This document shows, piece after piece, positions 9,801-17,208 of a stretch of DNA of 64,000 bases (its first letter is position 1; the number at the start of each line of letters is the position of its first letter). The notes under the pieces were generated by a model. That model searched no databases, had not been told where the DNA came from, and saw only the letters and a program-made list of their open reading frames with translations. Origin of the DNA: Acidobacteriaceae bacterium (lineage in GTDB: Bacteria; Acidobacteriota; Terriglobia; Bryobacterales; Bryobacteraceae); contig JAFAYL010000061.1 of NCBI GenBank assembly GCA_019240405.1, positions 24,643 through 88,642 on the forward strand. The letters are read 5' to 3'. A program made the translations under genes and the position numbers.

Positions 9801-10817
9801 TGCACGGCTGCCATTCGTGAAGACGTTGTACCAACCAGTGGTGGTCATGTTCTGAGCCTGAACCGCTTGAGGAATTTCTACGTCATTGACAACTACTTTC
9901 AAAACGTTCTGGATTGTTCCCATACCCAGAAGAACTTCCATGTGCGTGAGATTACCGTCGTTTCGCGCAAATATGACGGGCGCTTTCAACCATCCAGTCC
10001 CATAAACGATCGGAACCGGGTCGTTGTATTTTGCTGAGTTGTCCAGAAGCGGCGAAACGTGGGACGTCTTATCCCCTGAAGTCCGCACCATAATCGCCGA
10101 GGGAACAAATTCGAATCCGCCAAACCGCCTGGTAACCCTGCCGGATTGATCAATATCGAACATTCCTCGCTGCTGGCACTGCGTTCGCGAAAGATCACAA
10201 GAAGTAAATGGCTGCCCAGCATTTAGGTTCCCCACGCCCCCTGGGATATCCGCAGAATATCCACAGCGATAGAACCGCGAATATCTACCACTGGTTCCCC
10301 CGTCTTTAGCTTCTGACCTTTGCTCCTGGTTGACGGGAAAGTTCCAGGCACACGAGCGTTGGACTCGAACTTCGGGTAAAGGTATTCGCTGTAGACTCAG
10401 CTTATTAGTAAAGCTCAGTGTCAGTGCATCTTCAGTGATTTCGTCGGGATCACCCGCGATTCCTCGAAATAGAACCGTGCTCTCAGTAGTAATTGTTTGA
10501 TTCTGCAGGTCAGCAAACGCAAAATAGACAGTAAGTTGAGATCCCTTGAAGCCCATGCCGGCATTGAGTTCCGAAAGAGCCGAATCCGCATTCGCTAATG
10601 TAAGCGAAAGCTGGGATAGGCCATCCATTGCATCATCTGCGGATAACTGAAGATCAAATAAATTGTGCTTGAGAATCCTTGCGGAATACGGTTGTCCATT
10701 AAATACGAGGGAGTGCGTACTCCAGTTTTCGATATCGCCAGACGGCAAAATGCACTGGAAAAATAAAAGGGGCGTATCGCTTTCGGCAAGTTGTTTTATG
10801 TCGTTGATCGTCCCCAT
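6852..10817 (-). CDS. Phage/GTA-like tail tip hub with gpL/DUF2163-type Fe-S motif and Fn3-like region
   Basis: 1321 residues, the last gene of the phage-like cassette. The N-terminal 250 residues carry four cysteines at about 156 (RSCAW), 185 (RCGY), 207 (TSCD) and 214, followed by RRFGGFEF. This matches the cysteine pattern of lambda tail protein L and of DUF2163 hub proteins, where it binds an Fe-S cluster. Residues 250-740 look like a baseplate hub region. About 750-870 is a fibronectin-III-like segment (YYAVTAVDEAGNEG), and the rest is beta-rich. In tailed particles such a hub sits at the tail tip and contacts the cell surface. It appears to merge what are several separate genes in other phages. 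The start is 9 bases after the preceding stop. Confidence 0.75.
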   Translation of the reverse strand: MGTINDIKQLAESDTPLLFFQCILPSGDIENWSTHSLVFNGQPYSARILKHNLFDLQLSADDAMDGLSQLSLTLANADSALSELNAGMGFKGSQLTVYFAFADLQNQTITTESTVLFRGIAGDPDEITEDALTLSFTNKLSLQRIPLPEVRVQRSCAWNFPVNQEQRSEAKDGGTSGRYSRFYRCGYSADIPGGVGNLNAGQPFTSCDLSRTQCQQRGMFDIDQSGRVTRRFGGFEFVPSAIMVRTSGDKTSHVSPLLDNSAKYNDPVPIVYGTGWLKAPVIFARNDGNLTHMEVLLGMGTIQNVLKVVVNDVEIPQAVQAQNMTTTGWYNVFTNGSRAGSFNLDFTDSNGQPLGDPYGSISAASIVVPNRISSGRSLPTVEVLLQGMQIDSYTPDGVFQSTSFTNNPAWVILDLLRRCGWSLSDLDLQSFSSAAEFCSTLINTTDLNGNDIQVPRFECNLILTKRQSAATIVRGIRVASSLMLRYGPTGLLQLLPETTIAAQQPTLPDGGNSTEPLNGGWPAYEFSDAAGPFSGIVRNANGGSTVRLSSRSIAETSNRLSVEFQDESNEYQQDSLTVVDADDAGLIGYEISSQSTALGVANFSQANRVLLRQLDKSTKGNLFVQFQTSFRALKVRPGDIIALTYLKEGFSRVPLRVVKLSPSMNYQLVTVLAQIHDDDWYSDNPTVLGGAGRQTGSENQMPRPLIGVTPHLDANGEFEYFNFNITDAVQTESDGAATDILTVSFTQPTKPSLNWSNLPLVSLSPQYSTTGGSLAGGNNLYYAVTAVDEAGNEGALSFTVPAMIPAGSNNNVVSLTGLSFPRPAASFNIYRGTTPQMLYRIAAQVPLSSGFSDAGLPPQPAGPPDVNFDHANFYYRFEYAGPFTATVFSATSIGSADMGATNLAYSGMVVRIIEGTGRGQERVIAANDQTTLTVTQAWSINPDLSSTFVVAEGSWKFGAVSMTSIAQFEITYRAGTVIHVSGRGANVLNQEGTPDLCPLTRWALGAGESDTGVAGAPNFSVAVPGGGNVTIFGIGFNDLTNTSSISTGTLQLFSWNELYTPTSYSLTAPIDATSTIITLNGIPNPQPEPGDIVQVGSELMSIISVDPSNNSYEVTRSALNSEALADAAGEPVFHLQRLVVVLPFARGFFEDRASNNYVHTVTLPDIRIAGAQLYVTNSFGDSQASSQSYTAYPDNGLRTLSGGQFSIQVSGYLATEQNAAPPLLVEANHAVRDLRATLSQPAQGYTTTVTVLQNGTPYGGDSAVLSIAPGELTSNIVDGVTLPPLEENAALTVNIALDVDPSSGTPSTVSPGRDLSVTIRF

Positions 10818-10826
10818 TTATTGTTC

Positions 10827-11621
10827 CTAAATTGCCGTTTCGATGCTGAACGAAGTGGAAAAGAGATTCGGACGTTGTGCGACTACAGTGAGTTCGTTTA
10901 CTCCCCAATGCGCGTTCGCATAGATGCCACCTACTTGCGCCGTTGGTCGATAACGGGACGGTGCTATCTGCGGTTCTAGCTGTAATCCATAAAGATTCGC
11001 GCGCTGGCCTGCAGGCAGGCTTACAGCGATCGTGAAATTCGAGTCAGTGTCACTCAACTGACCACTTGAAATTACGCGATTCCAGCTGGGACCTATAGCA
11101 ACACTCGTGCTTTGAATCGAAGTGGCTCGCCGGATCAATGTGATGTTGGTCGGCTCGGCGCTGCTCGCATAAAGCGAAAAGCAGTACATGTAGCTTGCGG
11201 GCACAATCATCGTCTGGCTAATCTCTTGATCAGCTTGCCCGGCGTTCGTGACCGCGAAAGCTGACGAGCCTCCTTGAGGATCGGCGACACCAGAGGTCAG
11301 TTCCATTGTGCTCACTCTCTGCCAAACCGATGCTGTCAAATCAGAGCTGGAGACTAACATGTTGTCCGTTGGATCGATAAACGTAAAAGCGTGGAAAGGG
11401 CCAATACAAGCTTCGAAATGTTCCTGAATCGCCTGTAGTTCGACGGCAGACAAATCAGAGTAAGTCAACTCCCAAATTAAACGCCCCCCATATGGATCGG
11501 AATATAAGACCATACTGCCGTCTGGGAGCACATTCCTGACCGTCCGGGCTAATCTTATTTTTCTAATCGGGTATTGCGCAACAGCCCGCTGGGCGAGTTG
11601 TGGAAAAAATAAGTTAGCCAT
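10827..11621 (-). CDS. DUF2460-like distal tail protein with C-terminal beta domain
   Basis: 264 residues. Residues 1-95 resemble the preceding gene product: QYPI, WELTYSDLSAVELQAIQEHF, then FTFIDP. The pattern of a Trp-Glu strand, a helix with Glu-Leu-Gln and an F-x-F/I-x-DP ending is shared, so the two are probably paralogues. The C-terminal 165 residues look like a carbohydrate-binding-type beta-sandwich (YCFSLYASSAEP, WNRVISSGQL), which may serve in surface binding. The start overlaps the upstream stop by 8 bases. The family assignment is from general resemblance to GTA gp12-type proteins and is moderately sure. Confidence 0.6.
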   Translation of the reverse strand: MANLFFPQLAQRAVAQYPIRKIRLARTVRNVLPDGSMVLYSDPYGGRLIWELTYSDLSAVELQAIQEHFEACIGPFHAFTFIDPTDNMLVSSSDLTASVWQRVSTMELTSGVADPQGGSSAFAVTNAGQADQEISQTMIVPASYMYCFSLYASSAEPTNITLIRRATSIQSTSVAIGPSWNRVISSGQLSDTDSNFTIAVSLPAGQRANLYGLQLEPQIAPSRYRPTAQVGGIYANAHWGVNELTVVAQRPNLFSTSFSIETAI

Positions 11622-11973
11622 TAGCTTCTATTACCCATAATGAAGTCGAGTTGACATCCTCACCTACGTATTCGGTGACTAGTCCTGGCGCGCCGATTCG
11701 GCAATTCGGAACATCATTGCCGGTAAATGGGTCCGGAAAGACAAAGGATGAATAGTCTCCCTGCTCGGACACAAAGAACGCCTCTAGTTGCTGAATCTCC
11801 TGATTATTCAAGAGATCCAGCCGGATTTCCCACGAGCGAAAAACTCTACCCTGCACAAGGAACCGCTGATCCGATCCATCAAGGAATCGAATCACTTGCG
11901 TAGCTTGGCCGCTGGTAAGCGGAGCTGGGTATTGGGTGATCGCTCCAGAGCTAAGAAAGGGAAAGTCGGCCAT
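11614..11973 (-). CDS. DUF2460-like distal tail protein
   Basis: 119 residues. FRSWEIRLDLLNNQEIQQLEAFF followed by SSFVFPDPFTG is the type of sequence found in DUF2460 tail proteins of gene transfer agents and siphophages, which sit between tail tube and hub. Its order here, after the tape-measure candidate and before the hub, fits that role. It is closely packed: it begins two bases after the preceding stop and overlaps the next start by 8 bases. Confidence 0.62.
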   Translation of the reverse strand: MADFPFLSSGAITQYPAPLTSGQATQVIRFLDGSDQRFLVQGRVFRSWEIRLDLLNNQEIQQLEAFFVSEQGDYSSFVFPDPFTGNDVPNCRIGAPGLVTEYVGEDVNSTSLWVIEANG

Positions 11974-11975
11974 AA

Positions 11976-12626
11976 CTAAAGTTCCGCAATAACGTCGTTA
12001 AGTGAACTGGAATTCAAAATCGCCGTTTTTACCGACTGGGCAATTTGGGCGCTCTGCGCCTGTATCCAATAGGTATCTGGTCCAGATCCGCTATTTTGGC
12101 TTCCTCCAGCCGATCCGCCGATGCCACTCGACTGGACCGCATTTCCCTGGTACACGCTATTGCCTGTTGCGCTGACATAAACCGTCTGTTGCTCCGAGGC
12201 TGGTAGTTGAAACTCGACTAGCGGAGGGAGCGTACTCTTGGCTCCCCCTCCGAATAGGCCTACAATGCCGGAAATCAGTGACCCCAGCCCGCCAATTCCT
12301 CCGAAACTTCCAGTAAATGCGCTCGCGATTCCGCCCGATGCCGTCTGCTTCAGTAAATTGGTCCATTCGCTACCGGAACTCGAGGCTTTTTGGCTCGAAG
12401 AGGAGGGTCTGCCGAACTTAATACCTTCCGGCGTAACCTTCCCGCCCATTGAAGCTCGACGCGTATCTCCTAAGCGTGGAAGAGTCGGGTTTTTTTCGGT
12501 ATCTGACGCGCTAGCCTGCCCAACCAGGTTGGTGGGCGAAAACAATAAACCGCTCTTTAGTCCTCCACTTTTTGTTCGCGACAATTCGCTCAAGATACCT
12601 GATAAGTTATTTTTCGACTTCCCCAC
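11976..12626 (-). CDS. Short tape-measure candidate, Gly/Ser-rich tail protein
   Basis: About 216 residues from GTG at 12626, chosen because a GGAG sequence lies about nine bases upstream; an earlier in-frame start at 12686 would run far into the chaperone gene. The N-terminal 110 residues are polar and Ser/Lys-rich. A glycine-rich hydrophobic stretch (about 112-148, with GGIGGLGSLISGIVGLFGG) follows, and the C-terminus is Ser/Gln-rich. The position directly after the frameshifted G/GT chaperone is where tape-measure proteins are encoded, but it is far shorter than those of ordinary siphophages. If it is the ruler, the tail would be very short. It could instead be another tail-tip component. 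Confidence 0.45.
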   Translation of the reverse strand: MGKSKNNLSGILSELSRTKSGGLKSGLLFSPTNLVGQASASDTEKNPTLPRLGDTRRASMGGKVTPEGIKFGRPSSSSQKASSSGSEWTNLLKQTASGGIASAFTGSFGGIGGLGSLISGIVGLFGGGAKSTLPPLVEFQLPASEQQTVYVSATGNSVYQGNAVQSSGIGGSAGGSQNSGSGPDTYWIQAQSAQIAQSVKTAILNSSSLNDVIAEL

Positions 12627-12945
12627 GCTGCTTCTCCACTTGAACGGCCTCGTCAAGAACCATGAGCGCCTCGGCCGCCTTAGCATTCATGGACAAAACG
12701 TCTGTTCCTCCGAACTGCTTCCACACCTTGAACTGCTCGATAAAATACAAGCTCTGTGCCGTAATCACTGATTTGGGGCACTCTGACGAAATCACTCCCC
12801 CTCGAGCCCAAACTGCTCTCGCGCATTCAGGTTCTTTGTTCTTCACCCAAGCGCAGTTTCTAATTCGGACCAGGCCGCCCGATCGGCATGTGTCGCAATT
12901 CCACGCGGCCGGCGAGGAAAACTGGAAATGGAACGCGACTAATAG
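12607..12945 (-). CDS. Tail assembly chaperone T extension, made by -1 frameshift
   Basis: This reading frame is open without a stop from the slippery site at 12945-12951 down to 12607, giving about 112 residues fused to the upstream G-like protein (total about 227). A GTG at 12846 could start it independently but has no clear ribosome binding site. The segment carries a CDTC...RNC...ECARA cysteine pattern that may bind metal. In lambda and many siphophages the equivalent GT product, produced at a few percent of G, binds the tape measure during tail assembly. Its last 20 bases overlap the next gene. Confidence 0.68.
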   Translation of the reverse strand, partial: LLVAFHFQFSSPAAWNCDTCRSGGLVRIRNCAWVKNKEPECARAVWARGGVISSECPKSVITAQSLYFIEQFKVWKQFGGTDVLSMNAKAAEALMVLDEAVQVEKQRGEVEK

Positions 12946-12951
12946 TTTTTT
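12892..12951 (-). promoter_or_regulatory. Programmed -1 ribosomal frameshift signal
   Basis: On the minus strand the end of the G-like gene reads CGA AAA AAC TAT TAG, giving the canonical slippery heptamer A AAA AAC (12951-12945) in the correct frame. Five bases later comes a strong hairpin: arms GTCGCGTTCCA (12939-12929) and TGGAATTGCGAC (12903-12892), ten Watson-Crick pairs plus a G-U and one bulged base, around a 25-base loop. After a -1 slip, the frame stays open into the T segment. Heptamer, spacing and stem together are the standard arrangement for -1 frameshifting. Confidence 0.72.
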
Positions 12952-13289
12952 CGTTCGTCTTCAGACAGCCCAAGCTCGCTACGGATGTCCGCAATAATCT
13001 CGTCGCTGAGTGTTTCCGGACCTTTCTCTATGAGCAATTCCACATTCGCCGACTGTGAATCAATTGTTAGTCCTGTAAGCTCGGCGAGACCCCACTCCAA
13101 ATAGAGTCGTCTGACCAGTAAGTCAACAAGCGTTCCCTCGAGCTGCTCTGGCGTCTCGCCCGCTTGGAGGAATTCTTGTTTCAAAGAGAGCGCGCGGGCT
13201 CTTTTCGTCAATTCGATTCGCTGCTCTAGCGAAATACGCCTGGTTGCATATTTCACCCCTGGAAGCGCTTTACTCTCATGCCAAGTCAC
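12939..13289 (-). CDS. Tail assembly chaperone G-like protein
   Basis: 116 residues from GTG at 13289, which lies 20 bases after the tail-tube stop; longer starts (13337, 13334) would overlap that gene. The protein is largely helical and charged (RISLEQRIELTKRARALSLKQEFL). It sits between tail tube and tape-measure candidate, the place of gpG/gpGT chaperones. These share little sequence between phages, so the call rests on position, size and the in-frame frameshift signal at the 3' end. Recognisable ribosome binding sequence is lacking, which may mean translational coupling to the tail tube gene. Confidence 0.65.
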   Translation of the reverse strand: MTWHESKALPGVKYATRRISLEQRIELTKRARALSLKQEFLQAGETPEQLEGTLVDLLVRRLYLEWGLAELTGLTIDSQSANVELLIEKGPETLSDEIIADIRSELGLSEDERKNY

Positions 13290-13308
13290 GCTTGTGTAAC
13301 AACAGCTT

Positions 13309-14478
13309 TTATGCAAACGCGATGGAAATTTCATCATCCGAAGTTCCTTGCGCCCGATTGTTCTTGAACTCCCAAAGTAGTCTCGTCTCCGAGTCGTTAT
13401 AATTCGGGATCTCCGGCACAACATTGGGAAGGAAGATACCCATTAATTGACCCTGCTGTTGGCCAAGCTGCAGCAATGCTGAAATACTGTTACGCAACTT
13501 CGCCGCCGCGTACAGGGCGGAGGTTTGAGCATCACTTTGCGCTAACAGCGTGAAATCGCAGTTCACAATACGCGCTCCTGGTGCAAGTGCTCGTGGATAC
13601 GAGGTGCCGAATTCCTTATTCCGAACTTCGATTTGGTTGTTTACTCCAATTGTTGCGCTCGTTAGTGTGAAAACCTGGTTCACCGGACTCCCCAGCCATA
13701 CCTCACCTAAGTGCCCTGGAACGATTGAATAGTCGAATGTGGACAAGGCCGGTTCTTCTGGAAAGCTACTTAGGCCTCCCATCCCAGGGTTGAAACTGCT
13801 CGAGTCAATAAGATCGGCCGCTGGGCCGTCAAACATGAACTGGTGATAATCGCCATTGACCGCAATGTCGAGGCTATTGGCTGCCGCTCCCGTGACGATG
13901 CGGCTCACGGCACTTAACGGATCCCAGTAATCATAGAGAGTCACACTTGGTAAGGCAGTGGACAAACCATATGTAATCGCTGGAGCCAGCATCGCATTTT
14001 GATTCGGCGTAGACGAAAATGGCGCAGTAACGGTAATCGTTACTGGATCTGAAACGCTTGTCACAAATCGAATTTCGTTGCTAAAGGAAACGGCCTCCCC
14101 AAACGCGAGCCCGTGTGGTGTGGCGGTTTTCAATTGCGTGGCAGTTTCCATCGACGCTACCAGCAGACCACTGTTCATCTGAGGCGAGGCGCCAAGTGCT
14201 GAATGAAACAGAGGTCCGTAAGAAGGCTGCCCTGCTCCGGTCCATGAAGTCAGGTAAGTCCGAACTTGGAATGCAGTATCGCGGCGGGCATTTCTTGACG
14301 TACCGAGAAACGTCCGTGTGCCGGTCTTATCAAGTCGTTTGCCAGGCTGCATTAGCTGTTGAGCTTGAAGCCGCGCCGCCGGAAACCTATTCGTCGCATC
14401 GATAGTAGCCGCTTGACCATAGGCTGTTTCCTCGGCGACATAAAACCGATTCGCATTCGATGAGATGTAAGTTGCCAT
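13309..14478 (-). CDS. Phage-like major tail (tube) protein
   Basis: 389 residues, beginning ATYISSNANRFYVAEETAYGQAATI, which resembles the opening of tail-tube proteins (peptide start, then an AYG-x-A/P segment). The remainder is beta-rich with many Thr/Ser/Val repeats, as expected for a tube subunit with an extra Ig-like domain; 389 residues is longer than the usual 150-250. Its place, after the tail-terminator-like gene and before the G/GT chaperone, matches siphovirus order. It starts 10 bases after the previous stop. Confidence 0.6.
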   Translation of the reverse strand: MATYISSNANRFYVAEETAYGQAATIDATNRFPAARLQAQQLMQPGKRLDKTGTRTFLGTSRNARRDTAFQVRTYLTSWTGAGQPSYGPLFHSALGASPQMNSGLLVASMETATQLKTATPHGLAFGEAVSFSNEIRFVTSVSDPVTITVTAPFSSTPNQNAMLAPAITYGLSTALPSVTLYDYWDPLSAVSRIVTGAAANSLDIAVNGDYHQFMFDGPAADLIDSSSFNPGMGGLSSFPEEPALSTFDYSIVPGHLGEVWLGSPVNQVFTLTSATIGVNNQIEVRNKEFGTSYPRALAPGARIVNCDFTLLAQSDAQTSALYAAAKLRNSISALLQLGQQQGQLMGIFLPNVVPEIPNYNDSETRLLWEFKNNRAQGTSDDEISIAFA

Positions 14479-14488
14479 GATCGTTGTC

Positions 14489-14986
14489 CTAGTTACGGCT
14501 CACATTCAGGTTGCAGGTTACTTTTGCTGATCCAGAATAGCCGAGCCCCCCGACTCTAGGCGCTTGGAAGCTGACATCATAGACACCCGAAAAGAAAATA
14601 CCGTCACCCCAGTCGCCGATATTTTGGCGCAGAATATCGGTCATCGCTTCCACATAGAAGTGAATCCACTGATCCGTTTCCTGAAGAAGATTCGAACTTG
14701 CCCAGAGTTCAACGGTTACAGAAATCGTTCCCGATAAAGACCGGAATTTTTCAATTTGGGTATTCTTTAGGCCAGCGCAGTAGATGGAGATCCGTGGGTA
14801 AGTAAACTGAAGATCTTTATCGGCCATGTCAGCGCTTGCCGAGCTGAGCACGATTTGATCTGGACTTATAACCGGCAGCGTCACGTTTGATGACGTTGCG
14901 ATTGCATTAATCTGCTGAGACAGTGCATTCGCGTTGGTCAATAAGTCCGAGACCTTCTGAGCAGCTAGGAGTGTTAAGGGCGGCAT
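14489..14986 (-). CDS. Tail completion/terminator-like protein
   Basis: 165 residues. The start PPLTLLAAQKVSDLLTNA looks helical; the core (FTYPRISIYCAG, SVTVELWASS, WIHFYVEAM, VSFQAPRVGGLG) alternates beta strands and helix. This fits the small alpha/beta fold of tail terminator (gpU-like) proteins that cap the tube and join it to the head. The role is inferred from size and order; sequence identity to known members could not be tested. It begins 3 bases after the previous stop. Confidence 0.45.
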   Translation of the reverse strand: MPPLTLLAAQKVSDLLTNANALSQQINAIATSSNVTLPVISPDQIVLSSASADMADKDLQFTYPRISIYCAGLKNTQIEKFRSLSGTISVTVELWASSNLLQETDQWIHFYVEAMTDILRQNIGDWGDGIFFSGVYDVSFQAPRVGGLGYSGSAKVTCNLNVSRN

Positions 14987-14989
14987 TTT

Positions 14990-15769
14990 TTATCCTCGTT
15001 GACTCAGTCTTGGAAGCACGATGTAATAATTTGGCTGTTGACCGCCCGAAGCTTCCGGCCCATCCACTAGGCCGGTTCCGGGAAGCTGCCACGTTGAACC
15101 AATCTGAAGTGGGGCTGTGTTTTGGCGGGTCAACTGGTCTTCGGTCGTCCCGGCGTACACGTTCCAACCCACTGCAGCACTTGGCGCATTAAGAGCGCCT
15201 TCCGCCATGGCCACAGCTATGGTGCTTGCCCCGTTGAGGATCAGCCCGTTCACGGGACTCACCGCGCTTTCAGTTCCACGGCTGTCAACCCAAGTAGTTT
15301 CGATAAACATCGCAAATGCTGGCGAGGTCCCATTTTGTATCGAAACTAAAGGCATGGCAGGCCTAGGTAGCGGGTTGTACACGATTCCCAGGCCCGACAT
15401 GAATACCAAATCGGACGCCTCAGCAGCCTCGTTCTGATACTCCGTCCACTTGCCTTGAAACCGTGTGTTCAATTGAACGTTATATGCCTCAGCAAAAAAT
15501 CGAGAGAGCGACTCGAAGCACACCCAACGTTGCAGCACGGGCGTCACGACGACCGTCGACAGCCCAAGAAGACGGCGCTTCAGATACTGAGGATCCGAGG
15601 CGCCCGCTCTAAGTAGCCAAAGCAATAATTTGTCGCTGACTGCATCGGTAGCTAACTTAATCTTGGTGTCTACGTTGATCCCGTGCGAAGAAGCGACCTG
15701 CACTAGGGACGTTTCAAACTGCAGAAGATCGTCTAAAGTTACGATTTCGGCATCAGTGAACAGAGCCAT
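14990..15769 (-). CDS. Head-tail connector-like structural protein
   Basis: 259 residues. The N-terminal 130 residues are helical (DDLLQFETSLVQVASSHGI, DKLLLWLLRAGASDPQYLKRRL), like the helical bundle of connector/adaptor proteins. The C-terminal half is beta-rich with an Ig-like look (VSIQNGTSPAFAMFIETTWVD, VGWNVYAGTTEDQL). The segment VGWNVYAG...L is similar in kind to the FNIYRGTTPQ stretch in the hub, so a shared Fn3-like domain is possible. GGAGAG sits just before the ATG, inside the end of the upstream gene. The function is inferred from its place between coat and tail genes. Confidence 0.45.
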   Translation of the reverse strand: MALFTDAEIVTLDDLLQFETSLVQVASSHGINVDTKIKLATDAVSDKLLLWLLRAGASDPQYLKRRLLGLSTVVVTPVLQRWVCFESLSRFFAEAYNVQLNTRFQGKWTEYQNEAAEASDLVFMSGLGIVYNPLPRPAMPLVSIQNGTSPAFAMFIETTWVDSRGTESAVSPVNGLILNGASTIAVAMAEGALNAPSAAVGWNVYAGTTEDQLTRQNTAPLQIGSTWQLPGTGLVDGPEASGGQQPNYYIVLPRLSQRG

Positions 15770-15775
15770 GACACG

Positions 15776-16114
15776 CTACTCTCCAGTTGTGCATGGATCT
15801 TCAAGCTGAGCTGCAATATGATGCTTTATCTCGCTATCGTTGATAATTGCGACTTGCACTCGTCTCGCTAACTCAGCCTTCTCGGCAGCCTGCCTGGCGT
15901 TCGCTTGTTTCGAGCGATAGAGTTCCTTCTCTTCTTCACTGGCCAGCACCGCTCGCCCTTCGACGATCATTTTGGCTGCCATTTCCCTAGAAACCTCTGA
16001 GATTAGTCCCTGCTTGCCACCGTCTGGTGTCTCAAGGCTTACGACAACTGGAAATCTCTCGGGTAAGCTGGCTTCAACTTGTCTCAATTTTCGAAAGTAC
16101 TGTTTCAAATCCAT
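15776..16114 (-). CDS. Small phage-like protein of unknown function
   Basis: 112 residues from ATG at 16114, preferred over an earlier in-frame start because AGGAGA stands six bases before it. The sequence is charged; residues 55-100 (EEEKELYRSKQANARQAAEKAELARRV) form a probable coiled coil. It follows the coat gene directly, so it may be a head decoration or head-completion protein. I do not recognise a family. Confidence 0.5.
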   Translation of the reverse strand: MDLKQYFRKLRQVEASLPERFPVVVSLETPDGGKQGLISEVSREMAAKMIVEGRAVLASEEEKELYRSKQANARQAAEKAELARRVQVAIINDSEIKHHIAAQLEDPCTTGE

Positions 16115-16180
16115 GGGATCTCCTAAAATTAAGGGAGCCAGAAATGGCTCCCACAAGCTCGAGAGAGTGAATGCTGCCGG

Positions 16181-17092
16181 TTAGCTGTTAACCTGAACGG
16201 CGAAGTTGTTGCGCAACACCCCGGTCCCGTAGAGCACGTCGACTGTGAACTGTTGAGAAAGGGTGTTCGGCTGATAGCTCATAACCACTCGAAGTCCAAA
16301 GTTGCCCATTTCCGCATGTTCAGCGATTGCGCCAGTCCCAGGAAGAGGTTGCGGTAGTCTCCGGATTACCAGTCCAATCGCGTCGCGTGTGAACGCGAGG
16401 TTGTGCGTGTTCGGATTTGCCGTGCCGGTCGTTGGCACGTATTGAGATCGGAAAATAAAGAAGTCTTTGATCTTGCCTACGTTGCCTTCCACCAAAGCAC
16501 GTAATCCCGCCTCTCCAGCTGAATAGTATTCACTGAAGCGTGGAATCTGGCGAATTTGTGAATACGTACTCGAATCCACAACCAAATACTTCGGAGCGCT
16601 GGGCGGCACCTTTGCAGCAAATAGTGCAGTTTCCGCGGCGTCAATGATTGCTTCCGTCACTGGCGTTCCCGCCGACCCGACTGGCGTATTCGCCGTGAAC
16701 TGCCCGTAGAGGTTCAGCAAGTCGCTCTCGACCCGCTCAGCGATCGCAACCACAGCCGGCTGCATATACGCCTTCAGCAACTCAGGAAAGGCCAGCGCTT
16801 TTGTGACATCGGGAATCTGAAACGTCGCTTCAGCGTGCGTGTTCAGAACGATTTGCGCATTTCCTAAATTGGGGTTCTGCGGTGTTACTGTGCCACCTTC
16901 AGCAATGTTATTAGCGACCAGCGCCGGAGGAATAGGGATATTAACCGTATCTCCGGCATGAGCCAGAACCGGCTCGTAGTCACGGTTCACTAGGTTGCCC
17001 ATAACGAGATTTCCCATTAGGGCCGGCAATGCATCGGCAGCAACAAGCTTTACGATCGCATTTGCCAAATTGGCAGACGTAATTATTGACAT
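16181..17092 (-). CDS. P22-like major capsid (coat) protein
   Basis: 303 residues. The opening (NLANAIVKLVAADALPALMGNLVMGNLVNRDYE), the GDTVNIPIP strand and VAIAERVESDLLNLY closely follow the pattern of P22-type coat proteins (HK97 fold). The C-terminal part (LAFTRDAIGLVIRRLPQP, FGLRVVMSYQPNT, DVLYGTGVLRNNFAV) also fits, the last being the typical end of this group. It has its own AGGAG before the ATG. A separate scaffold gene lies just upstream and no maturation protease is present, as in P22. The predicted product would form the particle shell. Confidence 0.82.
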   Translation of the reverse strand: MSIITSANLANAIVKLVAADALPALMGNLVMGNLVNRDYEPVLAHAGDTVNIPIPPALVANNIAEGGTVTPQNPNLGNAQIVLNTHAEATFQIPDVTKALAFPELLKAYMQPAVVAIAERVESDLLNLYGQFTANTPVGSAGTPVTEAIIDAAETALFAAKVPPSAPKYLVVDSSTYSQIRQIPRFSEYYSAGEAGLRALVEGNVGKIKDFFIFRSQYVPTTGTANPNTHNLAFTRDAIGLVIRRLPQPLPGTGAIAEHAEMGNFGLRVVMSYQPNTLSQQFTVDVLYGTGVLRNNFAVQVNS

Positions 17093-17208
17093 AAATCTCC
17101 TAAATTAAAATCAGATTTGTTCTACGTTTGAGTCACTTACACGCGCAAAGCCTCCGCTACGTGCTCAACAGCACCCATCAAAGTCGCTGCGCAATCTCGA
17201 TTATTTTG

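Noticed and set aside
12238..12771. 177-residue plus-strand frame over the tail genes
   Set aside because: Antisense to the tape-measure candidate and the T segment; no ribosome binding site.
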